The notes: a model not told the origin generated them from the letters alone. A DNA stretch of 64,000 bases from Christiangramia flava JLT2011 (GCF_001951155.1 NZ_CP016359.1:1698001-1762000), one strand, 5' to 3'; positions 53,383-62,894 are shown, counted from the first letter of the stretch. Numbers and translations are program-made.

Positions 53383-55770
53383 ATGAAAAAATTCATTGCA
53401 TTATTGATCACATTACTGTTGCAACAGGCCATTTCCGCGCAGGATTCGGTTTCCGGAAGCATTTCTTCGGAAGGGGAAGTGGTGCCTTTCGCGACCATTT
53501 CGGTTTACGAAAGTGGTAATCCTGAAAATTTATTAGGCTATGCCTACAGTGACGAAAATGGGCTTTTTGAGATACTGCTGAAAAAAACTTCTGAAATTGC
53601 CATTCTGAAGGCAGAATCCATGGGTTTTGAAGATTACACCCAGGAGATCAGAAAGACCGAATTGCCGCTCAAAAACCTCAAAATTAACCTGCAAATTTCC
53701 AGTGACCAGCTGGATGAGGTAGAATTGGTGGCCGATGGTCGTAAAGCCGTCAAACTGGATGGCGATAAAATGATCTTTGATATCGAAAAGGCCGGTATTG
53801 CTGGCGCGGGGAACGGTTTACAGGTCATGCAGCAAATTCCCGGTATTTCACTGGACCAGAACCAGAATATCCAGTTTAGGGGAAGTAGCGGCGTGAAGAT
53901 CCTGATCAATGGAAAAACTTCTTTTCTAAAGGGGGAAGCGCTTCGGGAATTCGTTTCCTCACTTACGGGTGAAGATATTGCAAAAGTGGAGATCATTGCC
54001 CAGCCATCTTCCCGTTATGAAGCTGAGGGTACCACCGGAATCATCAATATTGTACTGAAAAAAGGAAGAAAACCGGGAATTACGGGTCGTACTTACACCT
54101 CTTTTGGGTATGGGGGATTTTACAAATGGCGAAACGGCGCCAACCTGTATTATAGTGATTCGCTCTGGAATGTGAATGTAAGCGGATATTATAACGAAAG
54201 CGAATCGATCAACGACCGGAAGATCGAACAGGACATTTTCGATAAAAATTATAGTCAAAAAATCATTCAAACCAACCTTTGGCTGCCACGCAATTTTTCG
54301 CGTAGCCTGAGTTTGGGTGTCGAACGGTCACTGCCAAAAAACCAGTCCATCAGTACCAGCTGGCGATACAATTCGGGCACTGCGGCCGAGCAAACGAATG
54401 GGGAAACCCGGGAATTTCGCTCCGAAGAATTGTATAAAAAAGTTCTCCTGGATAAAAAAGCTGATATCCCTACGCGCACTGTGACGGGAAATGTTTTTTA
54501 CCAAAATTCCTGGAACGAAGATCAGAGTCATTTGGAAGCACAGCTGAATTTCTCCAGATATGATGCTGAAAATTCCATTCTGTTGAAAAATTCTTATCCA
54601 GTAAACCCGGAAGGCCGCGAGATGCTGGTGCTAAGCACGCTCAACCAAACTGCGTACGATATTTATTCCGGGCAATTAGATTTTTCCACGCAGTTTTCAG
54701 AAAAAATGAGCCTTGAAACCGGCTGGAAATGGTCACAGGTGAGGACAGATTACCTGAACAATTACGAGGCTAATGACCCATCGCAGCTGCTGGTTGCTGA
54801 GGAATTGCTGGACAATCGTTTCCAGTACCACGAATCGCTGCTGGGCGCCTACGGGCAGTTGAGTTATGCAATCGAAAACTGGAATTTCCTGGCAGGACTT
54901 CGTGCAGAATACATCAGTTATGAAGGGGTTTCAAAAAATAGCGAGAATGGTGCTAAATACACCGCGTGGTTTCCGTCATTTTCAGCAAATTATGAAGCGG
55001 AAGAAGCTCAATACCAGTTTTCCTACAGTCGGAGAATTGGCCGCCCTGATTATAAAGACCTGAATCCGTTCTACGAATACCTGGATCCTTACACGCTACA
55101 ACGTGGGAATACAAACCTGCAGCCACAGTTTTATCACAGTTTTCAGTTCAATTACAGCCATAATAATATGGTGACCAGTTTGTATGGCTATTTTTACAAA
55201 GACAAGATCACGCGGGTGATCGATTTTGACCGGGAAGACAATTTTACGAATTATTACCAGGCCAATGCTGCGCGTGGTCATAACCTCGGAATTTCCTTTT
55301 CCGCACCCTATAAGCCGTTTGGATGGTGGAAGATCCAGTTCGACGCAAGTGGTTACCATTCTTATGAAAAATCTGAAATTCCCGGATATACCTATGATCA
55401 TGGTGGTTTTGGCTATGATCTGTCTATTTATCAGAATTTTGACCTGGAAAACGACTGGAAACTTAATTTCAATGCATTTTACAGCGGTGCTTCGGAAAGT
55501 GGGAATACCCGATTTTTTCCTGCTTATGATCTCGATCTCAATGTTCAGAAGCAATTCTGGAATAACCGGTTCAAGGCTGAATTCAGCGCCAGACAAATCC
55601 TCAAGCGTTCGCGATGGCATTCGATCATGGAACAGGATGATGTGCGTACCGACTGGCTGAATCAGTGGGAAACTCGGGTCTTTGCCCTCACCCTTACGTA
55701 CAACTTCGGAAACCAGAAAACCAGAAATATCAAGGAAGCTTCGCTTTCCGAAGAAAAAAGCCGGATGTAG
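53383..55770 (+). CDS. Outer-membrane beta-barrel (TonB-receptor-like, OMP_b-brl_3) protein
   Basis: A 795-residue protein with a signal peptide cut near ISAQ (ATG at 53383; 13 further residues upstream are unlikely). A carboxypeptidase-like beta-sandwich (DSVSGSISSEGEVV to about residue 85) is followed by a plug-like domain with LQVMQQIPGISLDQNQNIQFRG and ILINGKTSFLKG, then a long barrel with SYSRRIGRPDYKDLNPF. There is no obvious TonB box. Such proteins without SusD partners carry unknown cargo. It is divergent from a LytS/LytTR pair. Confidence 0.9.
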   Translation: MKKFIALLITLLLQQAISAQDSVSGSISSEGEVVPFATISVYESGNPENLLGYAYSDENGLFEILLKKTSEIAILKAESMGFEDYTQEIRKTELPLKNLKINLQISSDQLDEVELVADGRKAVKLDGDKMIFDIEKAGIAGAGNGLQVMQQIPGISLDQNQNIQFRGSSGVKILINGKTSFLKGEALREFVSSLTGEDIAKVEIIAQPSSRYEAEGTTGIINIVLKKGRKPGITGRTYTSFGYGGFYKWRNGANLYYSDSLWNVNVSGYYNESESINDRKIEQDIFDKNYSQKIIQTNLWLPRNFSRSLSLGVERSLPKNQSISTSWRYNSGTAAEQTNGETREFRSEELYKKVLLDKKADIPTRTVTGNVFYQNSWNEDQSHLEAQLNFSRYDAENSILLKNSYPVNPEGREMLVLSTLNQTAYDIYSGQLDFSTQFSEKMSLETGWKWSQVRTDYLNNYEANDPSQLLVAEELLDNRFQYHESLLGAYGQLSYAIENWNFLAGLRAEYISYEGVSKNSENGAKYTAWFPSFSANYEAEEAQYQFSYSRRIGRPDYKDLNPFYEYLDPYTLQRGNTNLQPQFYHSFQFNYSHNNMVTSLYGYFYKDKITRVIDFDREDNFTNYYQANAARGHNLGISFSAPYKPFGWWKIQFDASGYHSYEKSEIPGYTYDHGGFGYDLSIYQNFDLENDWKLNFNAFYSGASESGNTRFFPAYDLDLNVQKQFWNNRFKAEFSARQILKRSRWHSIMEQDDVRTDWLNQWETRVFALTLTYNFGNQKTRNIKEASLSEEKSRM

Positions 55771-55859
55771 CTTAGTTAAATAACCTATAAATCGCTCAGG
55801 GGTTTTGGCGCACGCACGATTAATCTTTATTTTCGAAAATCTGAAAAATCAAGAATCAC

Positions 55860-56258
55860 ATGAGCGTATTTTCCGAAGAAAGAGCAAAAGAAGAGCATAG
55901 AAAACGCACCGAAGATTTCGATAAAAACGATATGGATACGGTGATCAATGAAGAGGAAAAGATCCTGGAAAAGTTTGAAAACAAGGGGAAACTGAAGCGT
56001 TATATGGATGATGCAAAGATCCTGTTTTCGCTGGTGAGGGATTATGCCAGCGGGAATTACCGCGAGATTCCTTTTAATATCGTGGCTGCTGTTGGCGCAG
56101 CCTTGCTGTATGTGTTATCGCCTATAGACCTGATCCCTGATTTTATCCCGGTATTGGGTTACCTGGACGACGCGGCTGTGATCGCTTTCTGCCTGAATTT
56201 AATTGAAAAAGACCTTGCAAAGTACAAGGCCTGGAAAACATTACGAATAAAGTCTTAA
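55860..56258 (+). CDS. YkvA/DUF1232 membrane protein
   Basis: The 132-residue protein has a charged N terminus, then the DUF1232 signature in IPFNIVAAVGAALLYVLSPIDLIPDFIP and VLGYLDDAAVIAFCLNLI, with one or two membrane segments. The Leu-Pro-rich SPIDLIPDFIPVLGYLDD is the family hallmark. Its function is not known. It lies 90 bases after the outer-membrane barrel gene and next to a convergent small barrel gene. Confidence 0.9.
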   Translation: MSVFSEERAKEEHRKRTEDFDKNDMDTVINEEEKILEKFENKGKLKRYMDDAKILFSLVRDYASGNYREIPFNIVAAVGAALLYVLSPIDLIPDFIPVLGYLDDAAVIAFCLNLIEKDLAKYKAWKTLRIKS

Positions 56259-56261
56259 TAC

Positions 56262-56810
56262 CTAAAAGCGGTAGCCAATATTAAGGCCTGCATTGAACTC
56301 GATCGCAGAGAAGCGGTCTTTCACTTCTTCGGAAAAATTCCTTCCCAGGTTCACAAATGGCCCTATCACAAAGGTGTTGTTGAAATTCCATTCGTAACCT
56401 AGCCCCAGCCCAATCGCGAGGGAACTCATATCGGTAGTTTTGGTCACCGTACCACTGCTGCCGGTTAATAGAACCTCTTCTTCAAATTCTCCATTTCGTA
56501 GCTTTAAAAACGGATTCACATACAGGCCGGAGCCCGGAAGTTCTTCCCCAAAATAATAATTATAACCAATTTTGTAGCTGGTAGTATTGAAATTCCTGTC
56601 ATCTCCTTCCGTTTTATAATTGAAACGGTCATTGATGAGGATCATGGCTTCTATAGACTGGTGATCATCGAAGAACCGCTCGTAGCCAAACTCTACGGAA
56701 GCGATAGCGATGGTGTTACCAATATTGAGCTTGATCTCATTGGCTTTTTCCTGTGCCTGGAGGAATTGAAGTGTGAGTGCCAGTAATAAAAAGGAGTATA
56801 TTTTTTTCAT
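56262..56810 (-). CDS. Small outer-membrane beta-barrel protein
   Basis: The 182-residue product has a signal peptide cut near QAQ at residue 20, then alternating strands (NTIAIASVEFGYERFF, TSYKIGYNYYFG, LGLGYEWNFNN) and ends in a C-terminal Phe (GLNIGYRF), as outer-membrane barrels do. It resembles DUF3575-like barrels; no function is visible. It is convergent with the YkvA gene. Confidence 0.7.
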   Translation of the reverse strand: MKKIYSFLLLALTLQFLQAQEKANEIKLNIGNTIAIASVEFGYERFFDDHQSIEAMILINDRFNYKTEGDDRNFNTTSYKIGYNYYFGEELPGSGLYVNPFLKLRNGEFEEEVLLTGSSGTVTKTTDMSSLAIGLGLGYEWNFNNTFVIGPFVNLGRNFSEEVKDRFSAIEFNAGLNIGYRF

Positions 56811-56851
56811 AATTCGGAGTCTGAGTCGTGAAAGTACTAAAATTAGCGCAT

Positions 56852-56880
56852 AAAAAAACCCGTCTTAGAAACGGGTTTTT
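56852..56880. terminator. Intrinsic terminator after the desaturase gene
   Basis: AAAAACCCGT (56854-56863) pairs with ACGGGTTTTT (56871-56880); T runs on both strands. It lies between the small barrel promoter and the desaturase end and mainly serves the desaturase (minus). Confidence 0.75.
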
Positions 56881-56895
56881 CCAGGTTGCTGATTC

Positions 56896-57900
56896 TTAAA
56901 TCATTCCGTTGGATTCTACCCATTTAAATTTATGGGCATCCTGAGGTACCGAGATACGCTCAGCGATCCTTGCCATTCTGTCTGGCAATTTCATCAGGTA
57001 ATCCCTTGCTTTTTCGGCTTCATCTGTAAGAGAACGCATATTGTCGATCTCCCAGAAGGAATTCAGTTTCCGAAGAATGTCTATATAATCTTCCGTGGTA
57101 TACACGCCCAGACGCTGAGCGGCGTTGGAGAAATTTTCAAAAGCTTCGGCAATGCCCTGGCCGCTTTCACGAATGAACTGTGCCGGCATTACAATTTTCT
57201 TCTTCATCATATCCTGGAAGGCTAACATCATCTCGCTGGGATCGATCTCGAAAATGGTTTTTACGAAATCGCGGTAGGCCATGTAGTGGCGCATCTCGTC
57301 ACCGGCGATGATATTACACATTTTTCCAAGCATTTTATTTCCTTTTTTCTTGGCCAGCTGTCCCACGCGCTTGTGAGAGATATTGGTGGCCAGCTCCTGG
57401 AAACTGGTATAAACGAAGTTTCGGTAAGGGTCTCTTCCGGTTCCGATATCAAACCCGTCGTTGATCAGGTGCTGAGTGGTTTTCTCAATTTCTTTCATGT
57501 TCACTCTACCGGAAAGGTAAAGGTACTTGTTCAGCGTGTCGCCATGACGATTTTCCTCGCCGGTCCAGTGGCGTACCCATTTTGCCCACGCATTCTGTTC
57601 TCCACGCGATTTGCCGTGTTGTTCCACGCCTTCCATATCCATCAACCAGGATTCGTAGGTTGGAAGCGCTTCTTCCGTAACCATATCGGCTACCAGCACT
57701 ACCCAGAAATCGTAACCAAGTTCCTTGGCTTCTTCTCTGATCTGGTGTACCACTTCAAAGCCATTGTCATCCTGTAAATTGGGAAGCAGATCGGTGGGTT
57801 GCCATATATCATCAACAGGTATCAGGTATTTGTCGATAAAACCCTGAACCTGTTTTTCGACAGTTTGCATTACCTCTAACCTTTTATTCTCTAATGCCAT
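56896..57900 (-). CDS. Acyl-[acyl-carrier-protein] desaturase
   Basis: A 334-residue diiron desaturase (stearoyl-ACP 9-desaturase family). The metal residues are in the two motifs EENRHGD (Glu115-Glu116, His119) and DEMRHY (Glu202, His205), with further acidic residues in VTEEALPTY (Glu76/77). It introduces a double bond in ACP-bound acyl chains using ferredoxin and oxygen. It lies alone between two intergenic stretches. Confidence 0.92.
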   Translation of the reverse strand: MALENKRLEVMQTVEKQVQGFIDKYLIPVDDIWQPTDLLPNLQDDNGFEVVHQIREEAKELGYDFWVVLVADMVTEEALPTYESWLMDMEGVEQHGKSRGEQNAWAKWVRHWTGEENRHGDTLNKYLYLSGRVNMKEIEKTTQHLINDGFDIGTGRDPYRNFVYTSFQELATNISHKRVGQLAKKKGNKMLGKMCNIIAGDEMRHYMAYRDFVKTIFEIDPSEMMLAFQDMMKKKIVMPAQFIRESGQGIAEAFENFSNAAQRLGVYTTEDYIDILRKLNSFWEIDNMRSLTDEAEKARDYLMKLPDRMARIAERISVPQDAHKFKWVESNGMI

Positions 57901-58051
57901 TCTGTATATTTTATTATTCCGGGGCTTACTTTTCTAATTTCCTGCAATAAGCATGCAGTTTTCCAAATTTCCAAAATTTTCCAAGACAAAGTCGGAATGA
58001 ATTGAAATTCAAAGATATGAAGAAGTAGCGACAGGATTTACCAAATTTCAA

Positions 58052-58780
58052 TTAATTTCTACCGCTTTCGCCCGGATAAAGCTCGTGAACCGGGTCACTC
58101 TGGTAGATTTCCTTGGTGTTTACATCGATCGCGGAAACGGGACCTTTGAAAGCCGCGCCGGTATCCACATTCCAGATATTCGCTTTATGAACCGGCGTGG
58201 TTTCGCCAATCCTGGTCACTGGAGTGTGCCCAATGAAGATTTCTTCAAAATGCTGAAGACGTTTTGGGTAGAACTGGTGATCTGGTTGCAGGTTTTCGTT
58301 CAGCGAAAGCGCCATTTCCCACAGGGTGCGATCCCAGTAAAAGCCGGTTTCATGGTATTCGAAATCGGGCCCGTGGAGATTGGTGAAACCTGCGTGCACG
58401 AACAGGCGTTCCTGATCGTCTTTATAATAATTGAACATTTCGCTGAAAAACTTCAGGTGTGCCTTAATCTCGTCTTCGGAAAAATTTCGGTAGGCATCGA
58501 TACTGGACTGGCCGCCGTGTTCAAGCCATTTCTGGTTGAGCTCGCCGGTTTCCAGCCAGCGATGTGCCAGGTCGTCGTGGTTTCCGCGGATGAAAATACA
58601 GGAATTCTGTTTTGCCAGTTCGATGAGGTAGGTGACTGTATTGGCCGAATCGCTCCAGCCATCAACGTAATCTCCCAGGAAAATGAGCTGGTCCTCTGGT
58701 GTAAGATCTATTCGTTCCAGTAGTTGCACCAGGCCTCTCAGCCCGCCATGTATATCGCCAATTGCCAGTTTTCTTCCCAT
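58052..58780 (-). CDS. Serine/threonine-type metallophosphatase
   Basis: A 242-residue PPP-superfamily enzyme with metal ligands in IGDIHGGLRGL (Asp8, His10), LGDYVDGWSDS, IRGNHDDLAHRW and VHAGFTN; IGHTPVTR completes the set. Members remove phosphate from proteins or diadenosine tetraphosphate; the short form here resembles bacterial PrpA/ApaH relatives. It starts two bases before the stop of the AlbA_2 gene region, so the two are closely linked. Confidence 0.9.
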   Translation of the reverse strand: MGRKLAIGDIHGGLRGLVQLLERIDLTPEDQLIFLGDYVDGWSDSANTVTYLIELAKQNSCIFIRGNHDDLAHRWLETGELNQKWLEHGGQSSIDAYRNFSEDEIKAHLKFFSEMFNYYKDDQERLFVHAGFTNLHGPDFEYHETGFYWDRTLWEMALSLNENLQPDHQFYPKRLQHFEEIFIGHTPVTRIGETTPVHKANIWNVDTGAAFKGPVSAIDVNTKEIYQSDPVHELYPGESGRN

Positions 58781-58781
58781 T

Positions 58782-59918
58782 TTAATTGTATTTTACTTTT
58801 CGTAAAATTCGCATACTCTCCTTATAGCTTTGATACACCTGTTGGTTATAGGCCTTAAGGTAGGGTTTGGCCACTTCGAGTTGGGTTAAAGCTTCTTTAA
58901 AATCGTTTAAATAAAGTATTAAATAGGTGGAAGGCAGGTTTTTCAGGTCCTTTTTCTGGCCTGCGGTTAATTCGTAGCCTTTTTTTAAGCGTTCCACCAG
59001 GGCTTTATTAGTATTGTAAATATGATGCAGCACTTTTTTATCGAATTGCGGTGGTTCAAAAAGCAACTGGCTGTCTATATCGTAATTGGCATTATCTTTA
59101 AAACTGATGGTGACCCGCTCCAGGGGGTAGTACTTGAACTGGTCCTGAAGCCCGAGATGCACATATTCCACAATTTCGAACTGCTCTGGCGTGACGTTAA
59201 TGCTTACTTCATCCAGATCTGAATAGAACAGTTTCACCTGCTCGTTAATAAGTTCAATATCGACCCTTGAAAAATAGGTTTCCTCATGAGATTTCTTTTC
59301 CTTCCCGGCCCAGCAAACCACGAAATATTCCTTGAAAACCTGGTAGGCAGGATGATAGTCTCTTCGTTTTTTCATAAAATCGAAAACACCGTCCAGCGTA
59401 TGCTCGATATTATTGTGCGAATTATTTTCAATCGAAGCAACCAAACCGGAATTCACGTCTTTGATCTCAATGTCGAAAACTTTCGGCATGCTGATGCTTC
59501 CGTCTCGCAGGAAAATAGAGCCGCCGTAATATTTCCAGATGTTTTTCCGCAGGGAACAGATCCTGCCGCGGTTTGGCCGGATGGTCACCAGTCCCACCAC
59601 CAGATTATCAGGCAAGTGCGGGAAAGGAATATTTTCATATGAAATAAGTGGCGGATTGGTGAGATAAGCGTTCACCAGGTTCTGTATCTTGCTGTCGTCA
59701 AAAAAGTCGATTCCCACGATCGCGTTATCTTCATCTTCCACGCCTATCACGATATAGGAATTGTTTTCCGGGTTGCTGTTGGAGAGTGCACAGATATGCT
59801 TCAGGAATTTGGCTTTTCCTTCTTTTTCCCCAATGTTCAGCTGGCGTTTCTTGTCATAGAAGCTGTTCTCGTCGTTATGTGCGAGCAGGTTCTTAATAAG
59901 AAGACGCTTGTTGATCAT
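58782..59918 (-). CDS. AlbA_2 (Schlafen-like) domain protein
   Basis: The 378-residue protein begins with an AlbA_2-type nucleic-acid/ATP-binding domain: KEGKAKFLKHICALSNS, YIVIGVEDEDNAIVGIDFF, and VVGLVTIRPNRGRICSL. The C-terminal half has no match I recognise and ends with a helical segment LKAYNQQVYQSYKESMRIL. Schlafen-like AlbA_2 proteins are varied in bacteria, some regulatory. It is flanked by a phosphatase (2 bases) and an SDR gene (11 bases) on the same strand, probably cotranscribed. Confidence 0.8.
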   Translation of the reverse strand: MINKRLLIKNLLAHNDENSFYDKKRQLNIGEKEGKAKFLKHICALSNSNPENNSYIVIGVEDEDNAIVGIDFFDDSKIQNLVNAYLTNPPLISYENIPFPHLPDNLVVGLVTIRPNRGRICSLRKNIWKYYGGSIFLRDGSISMPKVFDIEIKDVNSGLVASIENNSHNNIEHTLDGVFDFMKKRRDYHPAYQVFKEYFVVCWAGKEKKSHEETYFSRVDIELINEQVKLFYSDLDEVSINVTPEQFEIVEYVHLGLQDQFKYYPLERVTISFKDNANYDIDSQLLFEPPQFDKKVLHHIYNTNKALVERLKKGYELTAGQKKDLKNLPSTYLILYLNDFKEALTQLEVAKPYLKAYNQQVYQSYKESMRILRKVKYN

Positions 59919-59928
59919 GCCCTGAGAT

Positions 59929-60684
59929 TTAGGCCTTTTTGTCTACGATCGTGCTGGTAGCCTGAGCGGTAGGAAGAACCACGAGATCAGCAATGTTCAC
60001 ATGGTAAGGTCGAGTGACCACAAAATGAATAATATCTGCAATATCTTCGGGTTTTAAGGCCTGGAAGCCCTGGTAAACCTTGTCGGCTTTATCACTATCA
60101 CCTTTGAAGCGAACTTCGCTGAATTCGGTTTGAACGAGTCCGGGATTGACGGCTCCCACACGAATACCATTCCCGTTAAGGTCAATTCGCATTCCTTGAT
60201 TGATCGCGTCTACCGCATGCTTACTGGCACAATACACATTACCTTTTGGGTAGACCTCTTTCCCGGCTGTAGAACCAATATTGATGATGTGGCCGCTTTG
60301 TTTTTCGATCATCTTCGGAATGACCGCCTTGCTAACGTACAGGAGGCCTTTCACGTTAATGTCCATCATCGCTTCCCAGTCTTCAATGCTACCTTCCTGG
60401 ATGGGGTCCAGGCCATGAGCATTTCCGGCATTATTTACCAGGATATCGATGTTGCTGAATTCCGGAGGAAGCGAAGCGATCTCACTGAAAACGTCCTCAC
60501 GATTCCTCACATCAAAATTGAGGATGTGTACCTCAGTTTCCACAGATAGTTCTTTTTTTAATTGTTCCAGTCGTTCCAGTCTTCTTCCGCAGAGGATCAG
60601 GCGAAAACCTTCCACTGCAAAGCGGATGGCGGTAGATTTACCAATCCCGCTGGTGGCACCGGTTATCAGGGCAGTTTTATTCAT
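59929..60684 (-). CDS. SDR family oxidoreductase (YdfG-like)
   Basis: A 251-residue short-chain dehydrogenase. TGATSGIGKSTAIRFA binds NADP, NNAGNAHGLDPI and INIGSTAGKEVY contain the Asn and Ser, and YCASKHAVDAI has the catalytic Tyr and Lys. The closest group by look is the YdfG type, which oxidises serine or 3-hydroxy acids. The AlbA_2 and phosphatase genes follow on the same strand. Confidence 0.9.
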   Translation of the reverse strand: MNKTALITGATSGIGKSTAIRFAVEGFRLILCGRRLERLEQLKKELSVETEVHILNFDVRNREDVFSEIASLPPEFSNIDILVNNAGNAHGLDPIQEGSIEDWEAMMDINVKGLLYVSKAVIPKMIEKQSGHIINIGSTAGKEVYPKGNVYCASKHAVDAINQGMRIDLNGNGIRVGAVNPGLVQTEFSEVRFKGDSDKADKVYQGFQALKPEDIADIIHFVVTRPYHVNIADLVVLPTAQATSTIVDKKA

Positions 60685-60843
60685 AGTCAGTTTTTTAGCT
60701 CTAAATTACTAAACAATATTGCTGAGCGATTGCTTTGCATATTAATACCTCGTTAAGGTCCGTTAAAATTCGTTAATAAATCTGGGAAGATGAAATTTTG
60801 CATGGTGATTGTCGTTTTTCGGGCAAACCAATAATTGCTACAT

Positions 60844-61677
60844 ATGAGAATTTTAAAAACTTTGAATGTAAAAACACTTTTACTTGCCGCTATGGTAGTC
60901 GTTGGCTTGACAAGTTGTGACAAAGAAGATGATGGGTCTGTAAATGGTGGAGGAACCGCCAACCTAACAGTTAGAATGACCGATGCTCCCGGAGATTATG
61001 ATGCCGTATTGATCGATGTTCAGGATATCATGATCCATGTCGACGCTGAAGGCGATGCCGAACTGGAAGGTGATGATGATGGAGATGGCTGGATTAGCGT
61101 TGAGAATGTGAATACCGGGGTGTATGACCTTTTGGAACTAACCGGTGGAGTATCTGAACTACTGGCTGATACCGAAGTTCCTGCTGGATTTGTGAGCCAG
61201 ATCAGGCTGGTCCTGGGAACCAATAACAGTATTGTAGTGGACGGGGAATCGAAGCCACTAAACACGCCTAGCGCGCAGCAGTCTGGTTTAAAACTTCAGT
61301 TAAACCAGGATTTTGAACCTGGTGAGAGCTATGCCTATATGCTGGATTTCGACGTAGATCAGTCGGTTGTGACTACCGGGAACGGTGGTTATAATTTGAA
61401 ACCGGTAATTCGCGTGGCTGCCGAAATCAATTCAGGAACGGTAGTAGGATCTGTTTCTCCTGCCAATATCCAGAGCCTGGTAAAAATCAGCAACACGAAC
61501 AATACAATTTCTGCTTATACTGATGCGGAAGGGCATTTTTCTTTGAACGGAGTACCTCCGGGAACGTATATGCTGACCATCACTCCAGATGTAGCTTCCG
61601 GACTTTCAGTTTATACTATTGAAACGGTTGAAGTGGAAGCTAATGAAACTACAGAACTGGAATTGATCGAACTGTAA
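60844..61677 (+). CDS. DUF4382 lipoprotein
   Basis: The 277-residue protein from the ATG at 60844 has a lipobox signal (VVVGLTSC, Cys about 25). The DUF4382 domain starts at LTVRMTDAPGDYDAVLIDVQDIMIHVD and includes the acidic EGDAELEGDDDGDGWISV. A carboxypeptidase-like Ig repeat follows (VVGSVSPANIQ, YTDAEGHFSLNGVPPGTYML). A TTG codon nine bases upstream is in frame but less likely. Domain function is unknown. It stands alone between the divergent SDR gene and a terminator. Confidence 0.87.
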   Translation: MRILKTLNVKTLLLAAMVVVGLTSCDKEDDGSVNGGGTANLTVRMTDAPGDYDAVLIDVQDIMIHVDAEGDAELEGDDDGDGWISVENVNTGVYDLLELTGGVSELLADTEVPAGFVSQIRLVLGTNNSIVVDGESKPLNTPSAQQSGLKLQLNQDFEPGESYAYMLDFDVDQSVVTTGNGGYNLKPVIRVAAEINSGTVVGSVSPANIQSLVKISNTNNTISAYTDAEGHFSLNGVPPGTYMLTITPDVASGLSVYTIETVEVEANETTELELIEL

Positions 61678-61696
61678 TTCAGAAATAAATATTTTG

Positions 61697-61725
61697 AAGG
61701 CGATGTGAGAGCATCGCCTTTTTTA
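61697..61725 (+). terminator. Intrinsic terminator after the DUF4382 gene
   Basis: AAGGCGATG (61697-61705) pairs with CATCGCCTT (61712-61720) around TGAGAG, then a T run. Confidence 0.8.
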
Positions 61726-61769
61726 GTTTTAACCAAAATTTAACAGGGCGTTACTCAATATTTTCGGAC

Positions 61770-61800
61770 TTGCGACGCTAACAACTTGTGCGTATATTCA
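61770..61800 (+). promoter_or_regulatory. Candidate promoter of the moxR operon
   Basis: TTG at 61770-61772, 20 bases, then TATATTCA at 61793-61800, a partial match to TAnnTTTG. The leader to the ATG pair at 61821/61824 would be short. Confidence 0.4.
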
Positions 61801-61823
61801 CGTCCTAAAATCTGAAAATCATG

Positions 61824-62825
61824 ATGGAAAACGATTCATCAGTTGATATTGCCAGTATTAACGAAAAAATTGAAAGAGAAAGTGCCTTTGTAGACCTTTT
61901 AACCAGAGAAATGAATAAAGTAATTGTTGGCCAGAAACACATGGTTGAGCGATTACTTATTGGTTTATTGGGTCAGGGCCATATTTTATTAGAAGGAGTA
62001 CCGGGACTTGCGAAAACACTAGCCATTAATACCCTTTCGCAGGCAGTTCACGGAAGCTTTAGCAGGATACAGTTCACTCCAGACCTTTTGCCGGCAGATG
62101 TTGTTGGTACATTGATCTATAATATGAAAGTGAACGATTTCAGTATTAAGAAAGGGCCGATCTTCGCCAATTTCGTCCTTGCAGATGAGATCAACAGGGC
62201 GCCGGCAAAAGTTCAGTCGGCTTTACTGGAAGCGATGCAGGAGAAGCAGGTGACCATTGGTGATGAGACCTTTAAACTGGATAAGCCATTTCTTGTAATG
62301 GCTACTCAAAACCCGGTAGAACAGGAAGGAACCTATCCGTTGCCGGAAGCGCAGGTAGACCGTTTCATGCTGAAAACGGTTATCAAATATCCGCAGATGG
62401 CTGAAGAGCAACTAATCATTCGGGCAAATCTTAAAGGCGGTTTTGAAAAAGTAAATCCCGTTGTAGATCTGGAACAGATTCTTCGAGCACAACAGGCGGT
62501 TCGAGAGGTTTATATGGATGAAAAGATCGAAAAGTATATCCTCGATATCATCTTCGCGACCAGAAATCCTGAAAACTATAATTTGAAGGATATCGCGCCG
62601 CTTATCAGTTTTGGTGCATCACCTAGGGGTAGTATCAACCTGGCGATCGCTTCTAAATGTTATGCGTTTATTAAACGTCGTGGCTATGTGGTGCCGGAAG
62701 ATGTTCGTGCCGTTGTTCATGATGTATTACGTCACAGAATAGGTATCACTTACGAGGCTGAGGCTGAAAATATTACTTCTGAAGATCTGGTTAACAAGAT
62801 CGTCAATGAAATTGAAGTACCATAG
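61824..62825 (+). CDS. MoxR family AAA+ ATPase
   Basis: The 333-residue ATPase has Walker A LEGVPGLAKTLAINTLSQ, Walker B VLADEINRAPAKVQSALLEAM and the sensor ATQNPVEQEGTYPLPEAQVDRF. FARNPENYNLKD and SPRGSINLAIASKCYAF complete the MoxR pattern. Members help assemble or activate metal and VWA protein complexes; in Bacteroidota the Bat operon starts with this gene. A second ATG lies three bases upstream; the next gene is a DUF58 protein 69 bases on. Confidence 0.93.
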   Translation: MENDSSVDIASINEKIERESAFVDLLTREMNKVIVGQKHMVERLLIGLLGQGHILLEGVPGLAKTLAINTLSQAVHGSFSRIQFTPDLLPADVVGTLIYNMKVNDFSIKKGPIFANFVLADEINRAPAKVQSALLEAMQEKQVTIGDETFKLDKPFLVMATQNPVEQEGTYPLPEAQVDRFMLKTVIKYPQMAEEQLIIRANLKGGFEKVNPVVDLEQILRAQQAVREVYMDEKIEKYILDIIFATRNPENYNLKDIAPLISFGASPRGSINLAIASKCYAFIKRRGYVVPEDVRAVVHDVLRHRIGITYEAEAENITSEDLVNKIVNEIEVP

Positions 62826-62894
62826 CAATTGACAATTATCAATTAACAGTGGTGATCCTCTAGATCGATCATTGCTAATTGTTCATTGAACCAC
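62826..62894. other. 69-bp AT-rich spacer with an inverted repeat
   Basis: The spacer carries TTGACAATTATCAA (TTGA and TCAA flanking CAATTA) and, further on, AATTGTTCATTG-like fragments. Such AATTGA/TCAATT strings are common simple palindromes in AT-rich flavobacterial spacers. No ribosome-binding or promoter pattern stands out, and it is not a terminator. Confidence 0.3.

Noticed and set aside
58782..60684. SDR, AlbA_2 and phosphatase genes as a defence island
   Set aside because: No nuclease, toxin or mobile element is nearby and the surrounding genes are housekeeping, so AlbA_2 alone is not enough support.
62826..62894. AATTGA/TCAATT palindrome before the DUF58 gene as an operator
   Set aside because: Such strings are frequent in AT-rich flavobacterial spacers, and the gene probably belongs to the moxR transcript, so no operator is needed.
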